Source: Pycnopodia helianthoides (Eukaryota; Echinodermata; Asteroidea; Forcipulatida; Asteriidae). Taken from it: a stretch of DNA of 64,000 bases. Under the pieces are notes generated by a model. That model saw only the letters and a program-made list of their open reading frames with translations, had not been told where the DNA came from and searched no databases. A program made the position numbers and the translations under genes. The stretch is taken from NCBI GenBank assembly GCA_032158295.1, contig CM063257.1, positions 18,134,332 to 18,198,331 on the forward strand, read 5' to 3'. Shown here piece by piece: positions 11,813 to 22,435 of the stretch (the stretch's first letter is position 1; the number at the start of each line of letters is the position of its first letter).

Positions 11813-12892
11813 TTAATCATCATCACCCCTTTCCCTCAGCCGCTTTCTCTGCTTAAATTTCCTACTCTTAAAACTTGACTCTTTATCCTGCTGTAAGTGG
11901 TTACTCATTGATTCCTCTTGTGTAATGTTATCTTCTGATTGGGCAATAGTCTCTGTGTTGTGGCTGAGATGATCCACAGTATCATCTGTCTGCTGCTTCA
12001 GCGAATCCATCAACTTGAGCTTTTTTGGCTTCTGCACCGACGAACTCATACCGACTTCATAGTCTGCCATTTTGTACACACTGCCATAAACCTTTTTCTT
12101 AGAGGATTGTTCCGTCTGCTCTTTGGATAAAGTTGGTTTCTGGAAGACATGTTTCCCCTCCTCACAGACCTCAGATGACTTTGACTCACTCTTGTTCCTC
12201 TTTTTTAAATCGTTCAGAAAACCTAATGCAACACTTCTATTAGCTGCATTTCCACACATGTTAGTCTCTTCTAGTGAGTACTTGGTGTACTTTTGAGGAT
12301 TCACAAGATGGTCAGCTGGTTGATTTATTCCACCTCTAGGCCTTCCATGCCAAGCTCCCTGCCTCTGTCCTCTACTCCAACCAGGAGATCTGTTGGTGTA
12401 TCTAGTCATTTCTTCTTTAGACTCTTTGCTCTTTGGGTGGCTGCCAGGTTTACGGAAGATGGTTTTAGTATCCTGTGTTGAAGATGATGAAGTTGATCTT
12501 ACCAGCTGCTTAGCTTCAGTCATTGGAGGATTAGACTTGGAGACGAGGCTGTTGTAACGTTCTGAATGATCTCTGTCTTGGTTTGTTTTTAAGTCAGTTT
12601 TCCCTGACAGACTGTCATATAAAGATCCCTTAGGCTTCTTGAAGATGCAACCTCTCTCTATGGATCTTCTTTCCTCCTTATCACCGCCTTCATCATCGTC
12701 AACGACACTGAAACTTTTTGTTTCAGACTCGTACTTCTGCTCCATAACCTCCAATGACCCAAAGATGTCCGCACTCTTTGATTTAAAGTTGTCGCTGTTT
12801 CGGGCAGAGCCAGTCTGCAGCTGAAAGCTCTTTGATGTCCCATCGATGCATTCTTCTGAAGGACATGGACTGATGTTGCTTTCACTATCCAT
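11813..12892 (-). CDS. TSSC4 homologue, U5 snRNP assembly factor
   Basis: This 359-residue, highly polar, Ser/Lys/Glu-rich protein is probably mostly disordered. The diagnostic segment is at about residues 201-235, where KYTKYSLEETNM is followed by NRSVALGFLNDLKKR; this matches the conserved YSLED...A..FL..L core of TSSC4. Flanking short IFKKP and VFQKP motifs also recur in the family. TSSC4 in animals acts in the nucleus as a chaperone in U5 and tri-snRNP assembly, binding PRPF8-containing complexes. I place the start at the ATG at 12892 (aaaATGGAT context); the frame is open seven codons further up but without an ATG. The coding part is a single exon, ending TAA, with Asp-rich and basic residues at the C-terminus. 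An intron in the 5'UTR is possible. Neighbours do not suggest linked function. Confidence 0.8.
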   Translation of the reverse strand: MDSESNISPCPSEECIDGTSKSFQLQTGSARNSDNFKSKSADIFGSLEVMEQKYESETKSFSVVDDDEGGDKEERRSIERGCIFKKPKGSLYDSLSGKTDLKTNQDRDHSERYNSLVSKSNPPMTEAKQLVRSTSSSSTQDTKTIFRKPGSHPKSKESKEEMTRYTNRSPGWSRGQRQGAWHGRPRGGINQPADHLVNPQKYTKYSLEETNMCGNAANRSVALGFLNDLKKRNKSESKSSEVCEEGKHVFQKPTLSKEQTEQSSKKKVYGSVYKMADYEVGMSSSVQKPKKLKLMDSLKQQTDDTVDHLSHNTETIAQSEDNITQEESMSNHLQQDKESSFKSRKFKQRKRLRERGDDD

Positions 12893-13156
12893 TTTGATAT
12901 ACAGAGTAGGCACATCTACTGGTAAGCTGCCTACTGCACTGCATCACTTGAATTCTGTTTGTAAATAATAAAATGGGAAAATTGTTACCCAAAGATTAAA
13001 AACATCATTCAAAATAAGACAAACTACATGTACATGTATGAGCAGGATTGGTAATTTTTTAAATTTGAACACCTGAATTTACAACCTGAACACTCAGTGA
13101 TTAGTTGAACTTTCCATCATCAACTGTTCAAACAATGTACATTGTACATGTACATG

Positions 13157-13256
13157 NNNNNNNNNNNNNNNNNNNNNNNNNNNNNNNNNNNNNNNNNNNN
13201 NNNNNNNNNNNNNNNNNNNNNNNNNNNNNNNNNNNNNNNNNNNNNNNNNNNNNNNN
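13157..13256. other. Assembly gap (100 N)
   Basis: Exactly 100 N bases, a conventional placeholder for a gap of unknown size. The open frame that spans it is meaningless. Confidence 0.99.
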
Positions 13257-14286
13257 CGTCCCCATGGGCTACTTTATTTCGAAAAACCTAGTTCTGCTCG
13301 ACACAGCCTCGGGGACGCGGTTACACATCTGGCGTCACACAGACCAGTACCCAGTACTCAGTAGGAACCGGTTCCAACTAGTGACGCAGATCGAGCATGG
13401 CCTGAGGACGGAACAGAGGTGAGAGGGTGATGGAGTTTTGGGGTCCATAATTCCTTCCAGCTTGTCGTCATGGAAAAGAAAAAGAGGAGAAAAACTAATT
13501 ATGAGACGGTATGTAAGAACAAAATGCCTTTCTATTCGAAGTTTCATGAAAACTTTTTTAGAATAATAGGTCAGAAAAACAGCATTGTCAAATGTTGTCC
13601 TGCCAACTAACACGCTTGCAAGAAATCGTGGTCATGATTGGTGGTCTGGTGGTGTGATCGATCAGACATGACATTTCGTTTGTTTCTTTTTTAGCCCATG
13701 TTGTTGCTTCACGGGGAATCCCCTTTTCGACTATTTTTAGACCAGAAATGTATCCCACAATCATTTGCTTCATTCACGCCCAGTCAGCCATGTTTTGGAA
13801 CGTTTCGTGTATGTAAATTTGGTTAGTATTTGGCCAGAAAAAATGCATTTTTTGAAGTGTACATTTCCTGCGAAATAATTGAAAATTGCAGTGCGTCCAC
13901 ACCAACACTTCCGAGATCTTCTCTCCAAAGGTTGCTACTATTTTGATGTGATTTCTTGACGTTTAGGCAGAGAAAAGTTTTCGAAGAAAAAAGTTTTGTT
14001 AGGCCTATTGTTGACTCAAGTTAAAAGTGTGACTAAAGTCTGTAACTGTGATGTACTTCACCATGCATAGGCCTACTGGTACATGTAAATGTAACTATTA
14101 GCCTCACTGTACAACTGCCCCTCGGGTGCTTGCTTTCTAAAAATTAAAGCGCAGGCTCACTAATGAGCAATGAATATAACTAAAAAATACACGAATGCAG
14201 TGCCTCGGCAGACTTTTCTTTAATTTGATACGTTTGCTAGTTTTAGGCCCCCTATTTATTTATTATTCAACTCGGACTCAACAAAC
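13257..14286. other. Non-coding stretch upstream of the recombinase gene
   Basis: No domain or repeat is recognised. It may contain the promoter of the gene starting at 14287. Confidence 0.4.
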
Positions 14287-17200
14287 ATGCCGAACGATTA
14301 TAATATTTCGTGTTGTTTCGCAGAAGCAGTTCAAAAGCAAATTGATGACTTAAATCATGTGTTTATTTTTTGGCAGGAGGATCAGGAGTTTGTGCTGACT
14401 CAATCAAAACTACGAGTTTCCGCTCAAGAAGATCAAAGGTACGTCCACTAAAAAATCTCACCAAATGGGTTCACCAACACTTTTCATATGGGGCATTTTT
14501 GTTTACCAAACGCTCATTGACAAAAATCCAAGTATCTAACTCAAAATAATCCTAAAAAAGATATTAAAATGATAATGGCCACCATGGTTCAAGTCGAATC
14601 CCGTGTTTACCATTGTTTGACCTAGGTATAGGCCTAGACATAGTATTTATTTTTATTTTTTTATTTTTCATTTCACCCATTCTTTCAGTCAAAGTGTTCA
14701 GGGTCTTACAGTGGGCCTTTGTAGTCTGGTGGACTATTCGTCCGATCCAGAATATTCACGCTCGGAGTATGACTCGGATGGAGAAGAAGACAAACAACAA
14801 TACCACGATGGTAAAGAAGAGTTGACCCAACATGTACCTCGAAGCAAACAGAGATTTTGCTTCTCAGCAACACATGATATAGAGTCGTCAGACTCCGACG
14901 AAGAACAGGAAGAAGACGAACAACAAGAAGAGAAAGGTAAAGTAGAGTTAACCCTACCAGGACCGGGCTTTTTTAAATTTACTTATGCTGTTATGGGGAG
15001 CAGGGGGGGGGGCCTCATTGTGCCCCCCTCCGTGATTTCCAAGTTTTCGGCTGATTTTGTTTTGAGCCTTTTACTATCAGAAATCTGTAGTATAATTTGG
15101 GACTAAGTACATCTAAGATAATACCTTTAATGACATAAACGCAGAATTTAAAAACTCATGATAAAGAAGATCGTCTGTTTGTGATTTTATAATGTTAATG
15201 GGGGCCGCCATCTTGTTTATAGGTCGTCCATTACTGGAGTACAGAAACCACCACCGTGCGTCTGTTAATACTTTTTTACGCACATGTCTAATAGGGTTCA
15301 GCTTGACGGGCACTGTATGAGATACTTCCCTGCTGCCTTGCACTTGTTTCTTTAATATTTTTATTTACCCATGTGCATTTCTTGTGCTCAAAAAGTAACA
15401 TCAAATTGATTTGTAGCCCTGCGCTACTCACTTAATTGCCATTACTGACTGAAATTATATTGACTGAAGTTATAATTTTTTTGCTCTGCAGGTCGGACTA
15501 CACCTACACTGGTCACCAGCTCCGACAGTAGTAGTAGTAGTGAAGAAGTTTCTTCAGACGAAGGGTTAGAACAAGAAAAAGACAAAGAACATAGAGAGAA
15601 AGGTAAAGTAGAGTTGTGCCCCCCTCCGTAATTTAAAAGTTTTCTGCTGATTTTGTTTTGAGCCTTTAACTATCACAAATCTGTAGTATAATTTGGGACT
15701 AAGTACATCTAACATAATACCTTTAATGAAGATCGTCTGTTTGTGATTGTATAATGTTATGGGGGCCGCCATCTTGTTTTAAGGTCATCCATTACTGGAG
15801 TACAGAAACCACCACCGTGCGTCTGTTAATACTTTTTTACGCACATGTCTAATAGGGTTCAGCTTGACGGGCACTGTATGAGATACTTCCCTGCTGCCTT
15901 GCACTTGTTTCTTTAATATTTTTATTTACCCATGTGCATTTCTTGTGCTCAAAAAGTAACATCAAATTGATTTGTAGCCCTGCGCTACTCACTTAATTGC
16001 CATTACTGACTGAAATTATATTGACTGAAGTTATAATTTTTTTGCTCTGCAGGTCGGACTACACCTAGACTGGTCACCAGCTCCGACAGTAGTAGTAGTA
16101 GTGAAGAAGTTTCTTCAGACGAAGGGTTAGAACAAGAAAAAGACAAAGAACATAAAGAGAAAGGTAAAGTAGAGTTAACCCTACCAGGACCGGGCTTTTT
16201 AAAATTTACTTATGGAAGGGGTGGGGGGGGGGGCCTCATTGTGATTTTGTACAGTTAATGGGGGCCGCCATCTTGTTTTTAGGTCGTCCATTACTGGAGA
16301 ACAGAAACCACCACCGTGCGTCTGTTTATACTTTTTTACGCACATGTCTAATAGGGTTCAGCTTTAATATTTTTATTTACCCATGTGCATTTTTGGGGCT
16401 CGAAAAGTAACATCAGATTGATTTGTAGCCCTGCGCTTCTCACTTAATTGCCATTATTGATTGAAATTCTGCCAGTAAAAGTTATAATTTTTTTGCTCTG
16501 CAGGTCGGACTACACCTATCACCAGCTCCGACAGTAGTAGTGAAGAAGTTTCTTCAGGCGAATTTGTCGTGGATGAAGGGGATGAAATGGTGGAGAAATT
16601 CAAAAATATGAAAGAAAACGTCCAGAGGGAGGTCTTCACAAAACTGAGGGAGATACGCTTTAGCAGAGCTTCAGTCTCCAACCGCAGGAGTTGACGGTAG
16701 GAGCAATATGTTCGGGACACAGGGAGAGCACTGCCCAGATCCAATCATCCACACGAAGTGGTCCAGGTGGTGAGTAAGTATCTTTATTTCGGGAATAAAG
16801 GTAAAAACTTAGCAACCACTGAAGATGTGCCATGGAATTTGCTGGTACAACAGCAACTGATCAACAAATGGGTCTCAAGGTATCAGGCCATTGGCTGTAC
16901 TTCAGGATCGTTATACAACAAACTGGAGTATCTCGGCCGAGCTGCAAGATATGCCAGTACAATGCATTCAGTGAAGATGTCTAATGAGTACGCCGCATTT
17001 ATCAAGGGCCGATTAGCAGAGTTCAACCACAAGAAGAAACGTGACAGTCGTGCCTCCAAAGACGAGGAGAGAGATCGCCCCGTGCTAGATCTGCGGAAAG
17101 TCTACAAGAAAATTCTTGTTGGGGACCAAGTCATGAAAATCTTCAATGACATTCTTCTTGAGGCAGAAACCAGTGACGAGTCATTACCCCGTTCTCGGTA

Positions 17201-18342
17201 CCTCCTTGCCATGAGGCTAGCCCTGGCACATGCATTCATTGGTATTGCTTCTCGACCAAGTGGTGTGACCAACATCAAACTTCAAGATGCCCTAACCCCT
17301 TCACTAGGGAATTGGGAGGACGAGAAACCAGTGATCCTCTTGAACTGGGTCCACAAGACTTCGAGCAGTCATGGTTCCTTGAGGTGAGTCTCTCAACTAT
17401 GATTGTATTTGAACCACAGGGAGACTAGAGTACCTGCTATTTCTACTAACCAGCTATTTTTTTCTTCAAAAATATGTGTCGCAGTAGACAGATGGCAATG
17501 CCATTTTTATGGCTCTTTCTCCGGATGATGTAGAGAGCAAAGTGCCGAAAAAGTTGTGCTTCCTTTGTTGTTTTCAGAACCCCACTAACTCACCAAAGTG
17601 GCGTCACCCCAAACTTATTCCCATTTATCAATGCACCTTGCAAACTTTAAAATCTAACCCTTTTCATTTTATTGTTGCTATCTTGAACAGAATTTGTTTG
17701 GAGGGTACAAGCAAGAACATCATGTGGCAGTTCATCAAGTCAATTAGACCCAAAGCACCCTGCAAACCAAAGGGTGACTATCTATTCTTCAACAGTGAAG
17801 GGGCTCCCATAGATAGCAGTAACTTCTCAAAGGGCCTTGAGGCGGTTCAAAAAGTCTCCGGCTACACAGGAGTGAGAGCTACGGCTCTTCGTAAAGCTGT
17901 TGTCACATTTCTGGCAAAAGACGCGGAAATTGACAGACGGTACGTGTAGCAAGGATTTTTATCTGAGAGGTTTGATCTGTCTTTGTCTGTCTCTTTCTGT
18001 CTCTTTGTTGCAGGAGTTTTGTAAGTATACACTTGGCCATACAGTTTTTGCAGTTGATGTACTACAACCTGACAGTGTTGAAAACTGCAGCCGAATCCAG
18101 ATGGCGTTAAAGACATCAGATGACAAACGAAAAACTAGTCGGTCCCCTGTGAGGTGGTTAGAAATTGTTACATGACATTCATCTGTCTATTTCTGTCTCT
18201 GTGTTGCAGGGGCCTCGCAAGGACACTTGGACATTCAGAACGTACTGCCACAGAGTACTACAACATGGAGTCGCCAAATGTGTCAGTACTAAAAACAGCT
18301 GCAAGTATTAAGAGAGCAATGCAGCCATCAGATGAAAAGTAG
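14287..18342 (+). CDS. Crypton-like tyrosine recombinase, split gene (possibly decayed)
   Basis: Eight exons can be proposed: 14287-14438, 14689-14936, 15492-15602, 16053-16163, 16504 to about 16690, about 16758-17383, 17691-17939 and 18210-18342. Phases agree for exons 1-5 and for the last three. Exons 2-5 give an acidic, Ser-rich N-terminal region. The catalytic part has the tyrosine recombinase layout: a first Arg in GIASRPSGVTNI, a second in ATALRKAVVTF, then ARTLGHSERTATEYYN with the LGHS box and a Tyr nucleophile. These enzymes cut and rejoin DNA; without reverse transcriptase nearby, Crypton is a better fit than DIRS or Ngaro. Oddities: in-frame TGA and TAG near 16693-16700 between exon 5 and the catalytic exon, so either an unseen intron or a frameshift lies there; the usual His of the HxxR box is not evident. 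Confidence 0.65.
15020..16530. repeat. Tandem triplication of an exon-plus-intron segment
   Basis: A unit of roughly 560-590 bp containing intron sequence (gtgcccccctccgt, then ggggccgccatcttgttt, then acgcacatgtctaatagggt) and a 111-bp exon is repeated; the exons are 15492-15602 and 16053-16163, and the start of 16504-16690 is a third, shortened copy. Each copy keeps the acceptor (tttgctctgcag) and phase 1 on both sides, so every extra copy adds 37 residues without breaking the frame. The peptide repeat is Ser/Glu-rich (SSDSSSSSEEVSSDEG). Confidence 0.9.
18012..18140 (+). pseudogene. Diverged duplicate of the recombinase last exon
   Basis: Behind an acceptor (ctctttgttgcag) lies a segment encoding YTLGHT, followed by tactacaac and an ending close to cagatgaaa, paralleling the true last exon at 18210-18342 (LGHS, tactacaac, cagatgaaa). 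It looks like an older, damaged copy of the exon carrying the catalytic Tyr. It could in principle be an alternative exon, but the region after LGHT no longer preserves EYYN. Confidence 0.5.
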
Positions 18343-18465
18343 TGAGGTAGTTAGTGAGTGATCACTACCTCGCTACTTTTCATGTACTAAGAAAGCAATG
18401 GAGCCATCAGATGAAAAGTAGTGAGGTAGTGATCACTACCTCGCTACTTTTCGTATGATGACTCG

Positions 18466-18597
18466 GACATTCAGAACATACTGCCACATAATACACTACA
18501 ACATGGAGTCGCCAAATGTGTCCGTACTAAAAGCAGCTGCAAGTATTAAGAAAGCAATGGAGCCATCAGATGAAAAGTAGTGAGGTAGTGATCACTA
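18466..18597 (+). pseudogene. Second duplicate of the recombinase 3' exon
   Basis: From actcggacattcag onward this repeats the last exon almost base for base, including the tail catcagatgaaaagtag, but has no acceptor and contains extra bases near cacataatacactac. Together with 18012-18140, three copies of the 3' exon stand in a row. Confidence 0.75.
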
Positions 18598-18619
18598 CCT
18601 CACTACTTTTCATCTGATG
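18564..18619. repeat. 56-bp perfect palindrome at the 3' end of the recombinase
   Basis: The sequence from catcagatgaaaag to its mirror cttttcatctgatg is a perfect inverted repeat with no spacer, centred on tgatca. Shorter related palindromes with the same gtagtgaggtagtg core end the two preceding copies (about 18330-18382 and 18409-18455). The left arm begins inside the coding exon and contains the TAG stop. Confidence 0.95.
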
Positions 18620-19261
18620 ACTCATGAGTCTTTTCTTGATGAGATGTTGATTTGATTATCTGTGATGGGGGTATAAAATCAGTAATTGATTTTCAGTGCA
18701 ATCACGTATTTGTCTCATATATAAAATAAAAAATTGTTCCAGGGATAATTTAAAATCTATACAGAAAAATATGACCAATGACCAAACATGTCCAGTGCCT
18801 TTAAATATAATTTTTAAAGTGTAAGGTGTTTGATTATTTTTTTTCTACTTAGAGTTCGGTTAATGTTCTACTTGTATTCAAAGAGTTTTGTACACCTCCC
18901 TGCCAAGTAACGTATTTTTGTGGAAAGAGGTAATTTCTCACTCAAATAATAAAAGACTTCTTGCTACATGTAGAAGTCTTATTATGCAACTGAAAGCACA
19001 CAAAGTAATATATATATTTTTTGTCATTATTCTCTTGCAAACTCGATGACCAATTGAGCCCAAATTTTCACAGGTTTGTTTGTTATTTTATGCATAAATT
19101 GGGACACGCCAAGCAAGAATACTGGTCTTCGACAATTACCCAACAATCTTTTAACGTGTCAGGTGTTTGATTATTTATTTCCTGTTCAGAGTTCAGTTAA
19201 TTTGCTACTTATATTTAAAGAGTTTTGTTAGGCCAAATAAAAGAAAAATACCAGTTGATCG
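18620..19261. other. Non-coding stretch
   Basis: AT-rich. The phrase ggtgtttgattatt...agagtt(c)ggttaat occurs twice (about 18826 and 19162), so an older duplication is present. No gene. Confidence 0.45.
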
Positions 19262-20990
19262 CCCATGCCAACCAGAGCGGCTTATTTATCAACAAAGGAA
19301 GGAAAGGTATATTGACAACTCTAGTGTGACCCATTTCGCTTGATCGCATCACATAATATTTAAAAACGTTTTTATTATTATTTAAAAAGTTTTATACTTG
19401 GATAATATATTATATTTAAAGAGTTTTGTACTTGGATAATATATTATATTTAAAGAGTTTTGTACTGTTATATACATTGAAGAGTTTTATATTATATTTA
19501 AAGAGTTTGGTACTTTCATATTATATTTGGTGTCCAAGCAGGGCCCAATTTCATTGAGCTGCTCACGATAGTGCTTAAGAAATATGAGCTAAGCAACAAT
19601 GAGCAGGATACCTACGGAGCTCTTGAAGTGCCATCCGACATGTTGAGATCCTGACATAATTATCTCCGGATGACGACATCCTAAACGAAAATAGGATGTC
19701 GTCTTCCTGTGATAATTTATCTCGGGGTGACGACATCCTAAAAGTTTGATGTCGTCTTGCTGTGATATTTTACCTCGGGATGACGGCATCCTAAAAGTAG
19801 AATGTCGTCTTCCTGTTAATTTATCTCGGGATATCGACATCCTCAATTTTGATGTCGTCTACCCTTTGTATAATAGTTGAATGAGTGACGCCATTTTGGT
19901 TTTCGGTAATTCAACAACACGTTGGATCGCAACAGGTAATCATTCATGTCGGGCGTGTTGGGAGAAAGACGACAGATAAATTATCGAGATAAATTATCGC
20001 AGCAAGACGACATCCTACTTTTAGGATGTCGTCATCCCGAGATAAATTATCACAGCAAGACGACATCCTACTTTTAGGATGTCGTCTTCCTGTGATAATT
20101 TATCTCGGGGTGACGACATCCTTAAAGTTTGATGTCGTCTTGCTGTGATATTTTATCTCGGGATGACGACTTCCTAAAAGTAGAATGTCGCCTTCCTGTT
20201 AATTTATCTCGGGGTGTCGACATCCTCAATTTTGATGTCGTCTACACTTTGTATAATAGTTGAATGAGTGACGCCATTTTGGTTTTCGATAAATCAACAA
20301 CACATTGGATCGCAACAGGTAATCATTCATGTCGGGCGTGTTGGGAGAAAGACGACATCCTACTTTTAGGATGTCGTCATCCGAGGTAAATGATCACAGC
20401 AAGACGATGTCCTACTTTTAGGATGTCGTCATCCCGAGATAAATTATCACAGTCCAGGGATAAATTATCACAGTCCAGGGATAAATTATCACAGGAAGAT
20501 GACATCCTACTCTTTGGATGTCGGCATCCCGACAACATTATCTCGGTATGTCGACTTATTTTCGTTTAGGATGTCGTCCTCCGGAGATATTTATGTCAGG
20601 ATCTCAACATGTTGGACGGCACTGTAGATACCAGTCAAAATTTAAGGTTTTTGTAAGTTTTGCGGCCCATGCCAACCAGAGCGGCTTATTTATCAATAAA
20701 GGAAAGATATATTGACAACTCTAGTGTGACCCATTTTGCTTGAGATCACATCACATAATATTTAAAAATGTTTTTATTTTCTTTCAAAAGTTTTATACTT
20801 GGATAATATATTTTATTGAAAGAGTTTTGTACTGTTGGTGTTATTTTTATATACAAAGTTTTATATTATAATTATTTAAAGAGTTGGTACTTTCATATTA
20901 TGTTTTGGTGTCCAAGCAGGGCCCAATTTCATCGAGCTGCTCACGATGGTGATTAAGAAATATGAGCTAAGCAACAATGAGCAGGATACC
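19262..20990. repeat. Direct duplication flanking a palindromic insertion
   Basis: Positions 19262-19612 and 20666-20990 are about 90% or more identical, from cccatgccaaccagagcgg to gagcaggatacc. The left copy has extra units of a 34-bp AT-rich repeat (atatttaaagagttttgtac). Both copies end in the left half of a gggcccaattt MITE. The right copy preserves the site into which the element at 19613-20626 is inserted in the left copy. Confidence 0.9.
19613..20626. mobile_element. Palindrome-rich 1014-bp foldback element with 6-bp target duplication
   Basis: The element starts tac...agtgccatccgacatg and ends catgttggacggcactgta; the roughly 65-bp terminal inverted repeats extend through gatcctgacataa and gacgacatcctaaacg. 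Direct gatacc duplications border it (19607-19612, 20627-20632). The empty site gcaggataccagtcaa is preserved at 20982-20997. The interior is filled with short hairpins of the type gacgacatcctac/tttt/aggatgtcgtc separated by cgagataaattatcacag spacers, and one longer module (gtgacgccattttggttttc...) occurs twice (about 19886 and 20271). There is no coding capacity. The left terminus carries an 11-bp insertion (ggagctcttga) inside the TIR. Superfamily unknown. Confidence 0.88.
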
Positions 20991-21115
20991 AGTCAACGAA
21001 GATACATGTGAAATGGTATTTAGACTGGTAAACTTAATCTGGTGCCTATATACATGTAGACAATAATAAGTGCTTAGCTAATTTATATGCTGAAGCAGCT
21101 GTATGAAATTGGGCC
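20919..21115. mobile_element. MITE of the gggcccaattt family
   Basis: This 197-bp element has the ends gggcccaatttcatcgagct and agctgtatgaaattgggcc. The interior contains aagcaacaatgagcagg. It is the uninterrupted counterpart of the copy starting at 19541. Confidence 0.8.
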
Positions 21116-21543
21116 AATGACGTTGAGTCTGTTTGGGGATTGAGGTTCGATAACTAAAACAGAAAATGAGTTGACCATGACAATAAAAAAACACTTTTCG
21201 AAAAGGATCTAATTTGTTCGTCACTTTTATTCTTAACCCTTTCCATAACTACAAATCGGGACGCCCTCCAAAATTTAAACGTTAATATCCCAAGCAGCGG
21301 GCAAGACACAACCTCGTCCCCAACCAAGGGTGTGTTGAGCGGTTACGAGATTGGCCGCCGTCTCCACCCTGGTATTGTATCCTGACCCCTCCCCCACATT
21401 TTGTGTACAGTTGTATGCCAGGACACAGCCAATACAATCCGGGAACTGTTTATATGGGGAACTGAGAGCCCCCCCCCCCCCCATCTTACAACTTATCACT
21501 AATTCGGAATTGCCAACTTGGCTATCACCGATTCCCTATCACC
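21116..21543. other. Non-coding stretch
   Basis: No gene or RNA recognised. A C13 run lies near 21470. Confidence 0.4.
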
Positions 21544-21768
21544 ATGCAGTCGAGCGGTGCCGTAGCTAGACAGCCCATCTGTATAACTGGTCACACACTA
21601 AGTAAGGACTTTCCCCAAATGCTATTCAAGATGAGGTGCAAGCACCTTGTGTGTATATTTTGTGTGAGACGGTACATAATGCCATTATTACCGCACATTC
21701 GCTACCCTGACATGATTCGTGGCAAGGCATACCAGTGCCACAAGTGCGGTGTTTTGAGAAAAGCATAA
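21544..21768 (+). CDS. Small Cys-containing ORF, function unknown
   Basis: 74 codons from an ATG (caccATGC) to TAA. It contains MRCKHLVCIFC and later YQCHKCG, i.e. C-x4-C-x2-C then C-x2-C, so a small metal-binding fold such as a RING or zinc-ribbon remnant is possible. There is no supported partner exon. It sits just upstream of the partial recombinase copy, so it may be part of a mobile element. It may equally be chance. Confidence 0.25.
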   Translation: MQSSGAVARQPICITGHTLSKDFPQMLFKMRCKHLVCIFCVRRYIMPLLPHIRYPDMIRGKAYQCHKCGVLRKA

Positions 21769-21925
21769 TGCTGCTAGTGTTTTACAAAGTATGATAGTTG
21801 TTTCGGTTTTCCTTCCCCTATATAGTTCTAGAGTTCTTTTTTTTTTTTAATTTACAAATTAATTCGCCGTGATTGGCACCAATCGACTGTAAATATGGTG
21901 ATTATAATTTTCTAAAGACAGGTTA

Positions 21926-22435
21926 CACTGAAGATGTGCCATGGAATTTGCTGGTACAACAGCAACTGATCAACAAATGGGTCTCAAGGTATCAGGCCAT
22001 TGGCTGTACTTCAGGATCGTTATACAACAAACTGGTGTATCTCGGCCGAGCTGCAAGATATGCCAGTACAATGCATTCAGTGAAGATGTCTAATGAGTAC
22101 GCCGCATTTATCAAGGGCCGATTAGCAGAGTTCAACCACAAGAAGAAACGTGACAGTCGTGCCTCCAAAGACGAGGAGAGAGATCGCCCCGTGCTAGATC
22201 TACAAGAAAATTCTTGTTGGGGACCAAGTCATGAAAATCTTCAATGACATTCTTCGTGAGGCAGAAACCAGTGACGAGTCATTACCCCGTTCTCGGTACC
22301 TCCTTGCCATGAGGCTAGCCCTGGCACATGCATTCATTGGTATTGCTTCTCGACCAAGTGGTGTGACCAACATCAAACTTCAAGATGCCCTAACCCCTTC
22401 ACTAGGGAATTGGGAGGACGAGAAACCAGTGATCC
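21926..22435 (+). pseudogene. Partial copy of the tyrosine recombinase core exon
   Basis: Nearly identical to 16818-17337, with isolated substitutions (ctggtgtat for ctggagtat, cttcgtgag for cttcttgag). An 11-bp deletion at about 22200 shifts the frame, so the copy reads open to 22247 and then again only in a different frame. The similarity stops abruptly at gatcc on the 3' side, before the exon's donor; on the 5' side an acceptor-like tctaaagacag stands a few bases upstream. It lacks the second Arg, LGHS box and Tyr, so it cannot be active. High identity implies a recent event. Confidence 0.9.

Noticed and set aside
12293..12824. Plus-strand frames opposite TSSC4
   Set aside because: Antisense shadows of the TSSC4 coding exon.
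13105..13422. Open frame across the first gap
   Set aside because: It reads through 100 N and has no domain.
19613..20626. CRISPR-like array
   Set aside because: Repeats are hairpins with near-constant spacers inside a TIR element with target duplications, in a eukaryotic context; no Cas genes.
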